Shown in pieces: positions 1-4,903 of a stretch of DNA of 8,760 nucleotides. The notes beneath the pieces are model-generated. The model did not search any database. It was given only the letters and a program-made list of their open reading frames with translations, and was not told where the DNA came from. The DNA comes from Verrucomicrobiota bacterium (GTDB taxonomy: Bacteria > Verrucomicrobiota > Verrucomicrobiia > Opitutales > Seribacteraceae): NCBI GenBank assembly GCA_014382645.1, contig JACNJI010000144.1:1-8760 (forward strand), in the 5' to 3' direction. How positions within the stretch are numbered: the stretch's first letter is position 1; each line of letters begins with the position of its first letter. Made by a program: the position numbers and the translations under genes.

Positions 1-209
1 GGAACCAGCTTGATTGCCTTCCCTTCCCACCCACCTGTTTCAGGGCCGTATAACTCCGCCAACGTGGTGGCGTTCGTCTTGTTCAAGACCAGCGGCAGGC
101 CGTTGTTAGAAAACGCCAACACCAGCTTCTTGTCTTCTCCTACCACCTCGGCTGTACAGCCGGAAATGGTGTGCTTCGCAGTTCGACCGTTAAGGTCGTC
201 TGCCTTCAT
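1..209 (-). CDS. Small phage/element-type hypothetical protein, C-terminus cut by window edge
   Basis: Reading the minus strand from an ATG at 209-207 gives 69 open codons to the window edge with no stop. The product starts MKADDLNGRTAKHTISGC and contains the motif LNKTNATTLAELYG followed by GWEGKAIKLV. From memory, this matches a small family (about 90-110 residues) in phages, prophages and plasmids, whose members share a VLNKTNANTIAELYG-like core and a following WIGKKI-type strand. I know of no proven function; members often sit near phage recombination or replication genes. The missing C-terminus would be expected to carry the usual short strand-rich end. No strong ribosome site is visible before the ATG. 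It lies downstream of the HTH gene on the same strand, about 125 bp away. The reverse-strand open frame over the same bases is only its shadow. The reading frame is well supported; the family assignment is from recall. Confidence 0.75.
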   Translation of the reverse strand, partial: MKADDLNGRTAKHTISGCTAEVVGEDKKLVLAFSNNGLPLVLNKTNATTLAELYGPETGGWEGKAIKLV

Positions 210-334
210 GTAACTTGAACGATATATTTCGTTTACATTCATTACTTTTATTATTTATCTTATCTAATTCTCATAACTACCACTCGGCAGAATGAGTTTA
301 AATCCCCCTTGTTTGAGAAGATTTAAAAAGTCTA
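210..334. other. AT-rich intergenic spacer between two minus-strand genes
   Basis: This 125-bp spacer is strongly AT-rich and has no open frame. It holds the 8-bp inverted repeat listed separately. Its left part could carry the promoter of the leftmost gene, but I see no pair of -35 and -10 hexamers good enough to call. Confidence 0.5.
297..327 (-). terminator. Candidate stem-loop after the HTH gene
   Basis: A perfect 8-bp inverted repeat, TTTAAATC at 297-304 and GATTTAAA at 320-327, with a 15-nt loop, begins about 8 nt past the stop of the minus-strand HTH gene. Its position suits a terminator or an mRNA 3' stabiliser. The stem is AT-rich, the loop is long, and no clean U-run follows on the minus strand, so termination efficiency is doubtful. 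Confidence 0.3.
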
Positions 335-673
335 CTATGTGTTAATGGTCTTTCTCTTTTGGCGTAATGCCGCGCGGTATTTTAAGGCTGTACCCGATTT
401 CAGATACACCACTACTTCGTTTTCGCGGTAGAGTTTTCTCCCACCTCCAAAGGATTCGCCGCAGTGTTCTACCACACCCAGGCGCCACAAAACCGAAGGA
501 TGCCGGTGCAGCACTTTAGCTAATTCCTTTAGAGAAAGACGCTGTTCGATGCGTGGGGGGCTATCCTCACTACCTAGGAGTGCATTATGCCAGGCCTTCA
601 AGCCGGCGTTTTGCCTCTCCTTTGAGGCGTTCCAATGCAACTCGGTACACTGTTGAAAACTTAACTCATTCAT
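335..673 (-). CDS. Small HTH/winged-helix DNA-binding protein, candidate excisionase or element regulator
   Basis: A protein of 112 residues from the ATG at 673-671, or 118 from a TTG at 691-689; neither start has a convincing ribosome site. The ATG is preferred for codon type. The middle (about residues 42-90) reads RLSLKELAKVLHRHPSVLW, then a wing-like GGGRKLYRENEVVVYLKSG. This is the layout of MerR/excisionase-like winged helices: an LxLxELAxxL helix, a turn, a recognition helix, then a basic hairpin ending in a residue pattern that locks the next helix. The C-terminus is very basic (KYRAALRQKRKTINT). Proteins of this kind in integrated elements often act as recombination directionality factors or repressors of the integrase. 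Here it lies on the same strand as the recombinase operon, about 550 bp downstream, and the TGGTNTAA boxes lie just upstream. The DNA-binding fold is moderately supported; the excisionase role is inferred. Confidence 0.7.
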   Translation of the reverse strand: MNELSFQQCTELHWNASKERQNAGLKAWHNALLGSEDSPPRIEQRLSLKELAKVLHRHPSVLWRLGVVEHCGESFGGGRKLYRENEVVVYLKSGTALKYRAALRQKRKTINT

Positions 674-738
674 TGTCGTATCAAGTTCCAAAACGCATGT
701 TATAAATCAGAAACAGCGTTACAATAAACCTGTTTTGA

Positions 739-831
739 TGGTGTAAAGTGGTGTAACTAGAATAGCCGAATACCACTGTAAACACGGGGGTTTTTAGAGG
801 TGCTGGTATACCTGGTTTAACTACTGGTATG
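739..831. repeat. Iterated TGGTNTAA boxes upstream of the HTH gene
   Basis: Five same-orientation copies of a TGGTNTAA-like box start at 739 (TGGTGTAAAG), 749 (TGGTGTAACT), 804 (TGGTATACCT), 813 (TGGTTTAACT) and 825 (TGGTATGCGC). A sixth, ATACCA, is on the other strand near 769-774. The first two are exactly 10 bp apart, one helical turn, and the 749 and 813 copies match at 9 of 10 positions. They precede the start of the HTH protein. Such spacing suits a protein binding one face of DNA, for instance an operator, excisionase sites or iterons. The copies at 804 and 825 are degenerate. Confidence 0.45.
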
Positions 832-942
832 CGCTAGCTTGGTGCTGAACGTTTTCCCGAGACAAAAAAAACCTACTATTGGAGTGGTTACCTTTGGGTA
901 CGGAGGCTAAGTTTTTTTTGGGGGGGGGTAGGTAGTCCCGGG

Positions 943-989
943 CGTGTCGAAAAAAAACAGAGGGCTTTTTGCTTCTCCTGAAAGACACG
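943..989. repeat. 47-nt dyad bracketing homopolymer tracts
   Basis: CGTGTC (943-948) and GACACG (984-989) are perfect 6-bp inverted repeats. Inside them an A8 run faces a T5 run, so a longer imperfect stem is possible. On the minus strand the A8 run becomes a U8 run. The sequence before it on that strand does not form a good stem, so I do not call a terminator. Confidence 0.35.
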
Positions 990-1057
990 ATTATTGAAGA
1001 AGGCTCGAGCAATGATCCCAGATCTTACGGGGGCAACCCTATTTTGGCGATTTGAGA

Positions 1058-1075
1058 TGATTCCCTATGGAATCA
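1058..1075. repeat. Perfect 7-bp hairpin, 4-nt loop
   Basis: TGATTCC (1058-1064) and GGAATCA (1069-1075) pair perfectly around the loop CTAT. No T-run follows on either strand, so an operator or structured RNA element is more likely than a terminator. Confidence 0.45.
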
Positions 1076-1124
1076 CCCTGTTAACTTGGGTTACACTGTG
1101 ATTACTTGCTACGGGAGCAACTAT

Positions 1125-1130
1125 TATAAT
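1125..1130 (+). promoter_or_regulatory. Possible -10 box (TATAAT), reads on both strands
   Basis: A consensus TATAAT lies at 1125-1130. The surrounding TATTATAATA is close to self-complementary, so a minus-strand -10 overlaps it. The plus-strand -35 at 17 bp would be TTACTT, and the minus-strand one is poorer. A plus-strand transcript would run antisense into the 385-residue gene; a minus-strand one could reach the HTH gene. Both are guesses. Confidence 0.25.
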
Positions 1131-1139
1131 ATATACAGC

Positions 1140-1151
1140 CTCTCATGAGAG
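1140..1151. repeat. 12-bp perfect palindrome
   Basis: CTCTCATGAGAG reads identically on both strands. It lies next to the TATAAT at 1125-1130 and could be an operator for a homodimeric regulator. No second copy was seen in the window. Confidence 0.4.
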
Positions 1152-1219
1152 ATGTATTGGGGGGAGAGGATAATAGACGCGTAATGTGCGTCAGCCAGTA
1201 TAATTTAGGATTAAGAGGA

Positions 1220-2377
1220 TTATTGAGATATGAAGGTATATTTATCTCTATTAAGAGAGAGATAATGTTTGTTGATATTACATTCCACTGATTTGAGTAT
1301 TTTAATCAGTGTCTTCATTGCTCTCTCCTTCTGTACTGCTTTTGAGGACTTTGATTTCGATCTTTGCCCTGAAATGTATCGCTCTGGGGAGTCGGAGGAT
1401 ATGCCTAGTTCTTCTCGCAGACTTTCCCAATCAACGGGATCATTACTAGAGTGTAAAATTTTAAGGAAATTTGGTTGAGATTTACTACAAGACAATTGAG
1501 ACCCGTCAGGCATTTGAACTGATTTGAAGTTGTTTGCAAATGTGATGATCGGCTTATTTGCCGAATTGGTCATTTGTTTTACCTCCTCTATTTCTTCGCT
1601 GAATAGTTCATCCCTTATTTCAAAATCAGTTAAAAAGGCAAGGGATTTGGCTTTATCAAAAAATTCTGCGACGTATTTAACCCTTGAACACCCCAGCAAA
1701 AATTGTGGGTTTTCTTCGGGTTTATCTCCAAAAACAGGGCGTTGGACAGTCTTATATTTTTGTTTTTCGTTATCATTATAGACTAAAGCAGGGGTTCCTG
1801 TGTTTTTTATCAACCATACAGCATACAAAGATCTGTGGCTATTCATACAGTCAAGGTCAATACCCGTTTGCCTGCTCCATTTCTCATGGAGATAGTGATC
1901 GCGAACCCCAAGTTCTCCATTTTTTATTTCATCTATGCCAACCTCTTTTGTTTCTTTGCCTAGGGTCTCATTCAAAAATTTTATCTTTTCCTTGAGATTG
2001 CGATCATCTTCTTTTACTAAAGACAAAGCTTCGCCATGGGTTTTGATATACTCAGACTTCCAAGGGAAAAAGGCAGCTAAAGCTGATTTCTCTTTTTCAA
2101 ATTCCTCTTTATTAGCCCAACAAGGTGGAGGTAATAATCTGCAAGGATTTATCTTTACACAGACCTGTTCAGGGAATAAGGTATCATCAGATACAATCGG
2201 TATGCCAGGGACATACCAATCCGGTAGAGCCGCCTTAAGTGTTAAAACACGAATACCTCCTTTTGTATCTTTAACAAATAATTGCTTCCTAACCTTGTTT
2301 TTGTCTAACGACGATTTCCATCCAATACTATGGTATTTCATGTGTTCCCCATAGTCATCTATTCTTAGTAGTTTCAT
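1220..2377 (-). CDS. Unrecognised 385-residue protein translationally coupled to the recombinase
   Basis: I do not recognise the family. The ATG at 2377-2375 overlaps the recombinase stop as ATGA, so the two genes are almost certainly one operon with coupled translation. The product is soluble, with no signal peptide or membrane segment. Residues 1-75 look strand-rich (for example KQLFVKDTKGGIRVLTLKAA). Residues 90-170 are charged and helical, with a lysine/glutamate-rich stretch that may form a coiled coil. The last 110 residues run from an IITFANNFKSVQMPDG strand pair through a helical QPNFLKILHSS and DWESLREELGIS to a final helix and NKHYLSLNRDKYTF hairpin. That order of hairpin, helices and terminal wing resembles a winged-helix DNA-binding domain; this is my inference, not a motif match. 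A role in recombination, its control or element maintenance is suggested only by the coupling. Near its 3' end, TTATCTCT/AGAGATAA (1242-1265) can form a stem. Confidence 0.85.
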   Translation of the reverse strand: MKLLRIDDYGEHMKYHSIGWKSSLDKNKVRKQLFVKDTKGGIRVLTLKAALPDWYVPGIPIVSDDTLFPEQVCVKINPCRLLPPPCWANKEEFEKEKSALAAFFPWKSEYIKTHGEALSLVKEDDRNLKEKIKFLNETLGKETKEVGIDEIKNGELGVRDHYLHEKWSRQTGIDLDCMNSHRSLYAVWLIKNTGTPALVYNDNEKQKYKTVQRPVFGDKPEENPQFLLGCSRVKYVAEFFDKAKSLAFLTDFEIRDELFSEEIEEVKQMTNSANKPIITFANNFKSVQMPDGSQLSCSKSQPNFLKILHSSNDPVDWESLREELGISSDSPERYISGQRSKSKSSKAVQKERAMKTLIKILKSVECNINKHYLSLNRDKYTFISQ

Positions 2378-3999
2378 AACCGTGATTCGTCGAGTATTTC
2401 TAGTATTTGCTCTTTATCTTGTCGCCAACTTTTCGAAGACATGCTTAATAACATACCCCGAATTCGCGCATACTTGGATTTCTTGCCTTCATTCATTAGG
2501 GAAGGCATAGCTTCAGCAAAAGATCTTCGTAATTCCTCTCTGCCTGGCCGAAAATAATGTTTCAGTACTACCTCCACAGTTTGATGTCCGGTTATTTGGC
2601 GCAAAATTTCAATCGGCATCCCAGAAGCCAAGGCCTGCGTTACAAATGTTGTCCGGAATGAATGCCACCCTCTGGCGCTTCCTCTATGTAATCTTTGTGA
2701 ATCAGAGTCGGCGTACAATCCTCCCCTTAACTCTTTTGGGGGCTCAACATTTTTAACCCTAATGATAGGAGCCTTAATCTGCTGCTCGATGGTATTCAGA
2801 TATAGGCTAACAGTGCTTTGAGATAGTTTCTTTAATTTGGCAACCTGTTTAAGAGAGTGCCCATCCAAGTAAGCCTCGAGCGTCTCTTTCATCTTAACCT
2901 TCTTCTTCTTCTGCGCTGATAACTTGTTAATTGCTTCTAACGCAGCTGCTTTAAGTCTACTAAAAGGTAAGGGCTTAAATGTTTTTTTAGCTTTCTTTGC
3001 GGCTCCCATCGCTTTTTCAAACTGTTTGGTTTCCATGAAGCCCGACTGTTCTAAGATCGACCGAAGTCTTGTGTTAAGTTGGGAAGGACTTTTCTGATAA
3101 ATTTCTGCTGCTGCCGGGAACACGAAAACACCGTTTTTCTGTTTACGCTTCGAAACGTTTTCCAGTTCGCTTCTCAATAACGGTAAAATTGGTATGTCAA
3201 CATACTCGTTAGTCTTGGTAGTTTTTGTCCGAATAAAGCCTGATTCAAGGTCAACGTTAGTCCATTTTAATGAGGCACAATCGCCCCTTCTCAAACCCGT
3301 GCAGCAAGCTACGACAATTAGAGAACGGATAGGGGGGTCACACTTCCCATTTTTGAGAATTACTTTTAAGTCTTCCTCCGAAAAAACACCTCTATGAATC
3401 GTGTCTTCTGCCTTGGTTGGTATTACCCTGAAGTAGTTTTGATACGCATCAGACATTGGCTCAAAGCGTTTGAACAGACCTTTAAGGTGGCCAAATATAA
3501 TGTTCCAGGTACGAGCACTGATCCCTCGTGCGTCTTGCGTTGCCATGTATTCATCGACGTGTTGCGCACTTACATCCCCCAGGTCTGTAAGATGGTTGTA
3601 TTTGTCTTTTAAAAAGGAGACAAAGTTTTTTAACCGTTTTTTTCCTTGTTTAAGGTACTCAGTAGATGCGGGTCTTTTGCGGGGTAATTCAACCCACTTG
3701 CGAGGCAGTTCTTTTAGTTTTACAGATTTTACACGGAAACCGGACTTGATTTCCAAAACACGTTGCGCAAGTTCTTCAGCGTTCCTTTTTGCCTGCAATT
3801 CCTCAAGCAGTCGGTCATGAGCAACAAGAGCTTTTTGTCTAGATTTTCGAAATCGATTGTCCCACACTAAAGGGTCATCTCTGAGGGATTTTGGTCGGAC
3901 GCCATCAACCCTAATTCCAAGATTGAACCTTCGAATTTTCTTTTCTATTACGAAGCGTCCGTACCACCATCCGGACGTGGGTTTTAATTCAAGTGCCAC
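2374..3999 (-). CDS. Tyrosine recombinase (integrase) with an HTH-bearing insertion in the catalytic domain
   Basis: This 541-residue enzyme would catalyse site-specific integration and excision of the element. Residues about 112-185 form the core-binding (SAM-like) helices. The catalytic domain shows Arg-I in TGLRRGD (R237), the beta-hairpin Lys in TKTTKTNEYVDIPI (K259 or K262), HSFR (H446, R449), GH (H472) and the nucleophile in KHYF (Y482), so all six active-site positions appear present. R237 to H446 spans about 209 residues against about 96 in XerD. The extra length lies between the FVFP...LRSILEQSGF segment and GWHSFR, and is lysine-rich with a helix-turn-helix-like LKQVAKLKKLSQSTVSLYL (about 383-401). 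A 59-residue tail follows Y482. The start is GTG at 3999-3997; an in-frame TGA lies two codons upstream and the next Met is far inside. Its 5' end faces the tRNA fragment about 175 bp away, the usual int-att arrangement. It overlaps the next gene by 4 bp. Confidence 0.95.
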   Translation of the reverse strand: MALELKPTSGWWYGRFVIEKKIRRFNLGIRVDGVRPKSLRDDPLVWDNRFRKSRQKALVAHDRLLEELQAKRNAEELAQRVLEIKSGFRVKSVKLKELPRKWVELPRKRPASTEYLKQGKKRLKNFVSFLKDKYNHLTDLGDVSAQHVDEYMATQDARGISARTWNIIFGHLKGLFKRFEPMSDAYQNYFRVIPTKAEDTIHRGVFSEEDLKVILKNGKCDPPIRSLIVVACCTGLRRGDCASLKWTNVDLESGFIRTKTTKTNEYVDIPILPLLRSELENVSKRKQKNGVFVFPAAAEIYQKSPSQLNTRLRSILEQSGFMETKQFEKAMGAAKKAKKTFKPLPFSRLKAAALEAINKLSAQKKKKVKMKETLEAYLDGHSLKQVAKLKKLSQSTVSLYLNTIEQQIKAPIIRVKNVEPPKELRGGLYADSDSQRLHRGSARGWHSFRTTFVTQALASGMPIEILRQITGHQTVEVVLKHYFRPGREELRRSFAEAMPSLMNEGKKSKYARIRGMLLSMSSKSWRQDKEQILEILDESRL

Positions 4000-4174
4000 T
4001 CTTCATATGTATTGGTCTCGCCAACCGAAACACGGGGATAGGGTAGGCAACACTGCGCAAAGGATCAAACAAGAAATACCCCTAAACGTACCCTAAACCC
4101 ACTTTTATTGTGTCATACATCTCAAATGGTTTCATATTACTGATAGAACAGTGACTTTAAGCAGGCATTACATG
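4000..4174. other. Recombinase upstream region / element side of the attachment site
   Basis: This gene-free stretch lies between the recombinase start and the tRNA fragment. It should hold the recombinase promoter and the arm sites of the attachment region. I see no good -35/-10 pair on the minus strand. Repeated TACCCTA-type boxes are listed separately. Confidence 0.5.
4039..4099. repeat. Candidate recombinase arm-type sites (TACCCTA boxes)
   Basis: TACCCCTAAAC (4077-4087) and TACCCTAAACC (4089-4099) are near-identical direct repeats 12 bp apart. TAGGGTA (4039-4045) is the exact inverse of the TACCCTA core at 4089-4095. All lie between the recombinase start and the putative attachment core. 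Paired direct repeats beside att are typical of sites bound by integrase N-terminal domains or by a directionality factor; which protein binds these, if any, is inference. Confidence 0.35.
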
Positions 4175-4222
4175 AAGCTTCCCAAGCTTGACACGAGGGT
4201 TCGATTCCCTTCACCCGCTCCA
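4175..4222 (+). tRNA. 3' fragment of tRNA-Gly(CCC) forming attR
   Basis: The fragment holds most of the anticodon arm (AAGC-TTCCCAA-GCTT, anticodon CCC at 4181-4183), a 4-nt variable loop, a complete T arm (GAGGG-TTCGATT-CCCTT, 4195-4211), the acceptor 3' strand CACCCGC (4212-4218), discriminator T and an encoded CCA (4220-4222). Together these match tRNA-Gly(CCC), whose E. coli version has the same CTTCCCAAG loop and GAGGG T-stem. No D arm or 5' acceptor strand GCGGGTG precedes it. The outermost anticodon-stem pair is broken (G4174 against G4190), which places the junction with foreign DNA at about 4174/4175. This is the signature of a tRNA 3'-end attachment site copy. It is not a functional gene. 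Confidence 0.85.
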
Positions 4223-4249
4223 CTCTTCTCCATCAATGACTTACGCAAG

Positions 4250-4268
4250 AGTGCAGGAAAAGTGCAGG
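4250..4268. repeat. Short direct repeat AGTGCAGG
   Basis: AGTGCAGG occurs at 4250-4257 and 4261-4268, 11 bp apart, between the tRNA 3' end and the sigma-factor stop. It could be a protein-binding site at the chromosomal arm of the attachment region or coincidence. No terminator for the minus-strand sigma gene was found in this 60-bp gap. Confidence 0.3.
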
Positions 4269-4282
4269 TGATTTAGAAGAAA

Positions 4283-4843
4283 TTATCCATGCCCTTCTGA
4301 GATCTTCCGTCGCAGCCAAGCTCGAGCGTATTTCCAGATTCTTTCAGCGCTCCTCAGCGAAATGCCCAATGCTTGCGCCGTCTCTTTCATCGTCATTCCA
4401 ACAAAGTATTTGAGTTTGACCAGGTCGGCTGCGATTGGGTCTGCTGCTGCCAATAGATCCAAGGCTTCGTCTATCGTGAGCATTTCCTCCGATGCAAGGG
4501 ATTGAAGCAACTGCACGTCCTCTAATTCCACCGGTCGCACACCGGCCCCGCGCTTGAGACTTTGCCGACGCCGCGCCGATTCTACCAAGATCCGACGCAT
4601 GGCTTCTGCCGCCACAGAGAAAAAATGCGCTCGGCACTCAATATGCAAGTCCGTGCCGCCGAACATCCGGATCCACGCCTCATTCACGAGTGCGGTCGGC
4701 TGTAGCGTGTGGCCCTCTGCTTCACTAGCCATTTTCGAAACCGCGATTCGACGCAGCTCCTCGTAGATCGTTGGCAGGAGATTTTCGGCTTCCTTTTCGC
4801 GACCCTCCTTCATTGCTTTCAACATTTCAGTAACGTCGCTCAT
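4283..4843 (-). CDS. ECF-like RNA polymerase sigma factor (TIGR02999-type)
   Basis: A 186-residue sigma factor that would direct RNA polymerase to a specialised promoter set. Region 2 spans about residues 20-92 (LLPTIYEELRRIAVSKMA, then GHTLQPTALVNEAWIRMFGG and the basic MRRILVESARRRQ). Region 4 spans about 124-183, with the helix-turn-helix MTMKETAQALGISLRSAERIW binding the -35 element. The GHTLQPTALVNEAW signature is typical of the ECF-like family abundant in planctomycetes and verrucomicrobia. I chose the ATG at 4843-4841 because the product then begins MSDVTEMLKA, as many members do, and has the usual length. A TTG at 4900-4898, three bases after the kinase stop, would add 19 residues and allow tight coupling; it cannot be excluded. 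No anti-sigma gene is visible, so control by the adjacent kinase is the likely alternative, as known for the EcfP/PknT pair of Vibrio parahaemolyticus. Confidence 0.93.
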   Translation of the reverse strand: MSDVTEMLKAMKEGREKEAENLLPTIYEELRRIAVSKMASEAEGHTLQPTALVNEAWIRMFGGTDLHIECRAHFFSVAAEAMRRILVESARRRQSLKRGAGVRPVELEDVQLLQSLASEEMLTIDEALDLLAAADPIAADLVKLKYFVGMTMKETAQALGISLRSAERIWKYARAWLRRKISEGHG

Positions 4844-4903
4844 GCCCGTAACTTTATCTGCCGCTTCAATGGATTCGAAGGATGCCTCATGCTCGGTCAA
4901 CTG

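Larger units (their letters stand above)
692..1219. other. Gene-free, structure-rich region (about 530 bp)
   Basis: No convincing gene lies between the HTH gene and the 385-residue gene. The region holds iterated TGGTNTAA-like boxes (739-831), unusual homopolymer tracts (A8 at 864-871, T8 followed directly by G9 at 912-928, A8 at 950-957), and several dyads: CGTGTC/GACACG bracketing 943-989, TGATTCC-CTAT-GGAATCA at 1058-1075, a 12-bp perfect palindrome at 1140-1151, and GACGC/GCGTC at 1176-1192. It also has a TATAAT at 1125-1130. This could be a regulatory region, an element origin or an untranslated RNA; nothing seen decides between these. A 63-codon minus-strand frame at 821-1012 starts with TTG and is largely made from the homopolymer runs, so I do not call it. 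Confidence 0.5.

Noticed and set aside
864..957. Rho-independent terminators at the A8/T8 runs
   Set aside because: The sequences next to the runs do not form GC-rich stems on the matching strand.
821..1012. 63-codon minus-strand open frame
   Set aside because: TTG start without ribosome site, low-complexity product built from homopolymer runs, no recognisable motif.
1176..1192. GACGC/GCGTC stem as a terminator for the recombinase operon
   Set aside because: Only 5 bp, 7-nt loop and no U-run on the minus strand.
1269..2354. Plus-strand open frames opposite the 385-residue gene
   Set aside because: Antisense shadows with no motif; the minus-strand frame is long, continuous and coupled to the recombinase.
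4139..4160. TGATAGAAC resembling a tRNA D arm before the tRNA-Gly fragment
   Set aside because: It is too far from the anticodon stem and no 5' acceptor strand precedes it; probably coincidence, not a split or intron-bearing tRNA.
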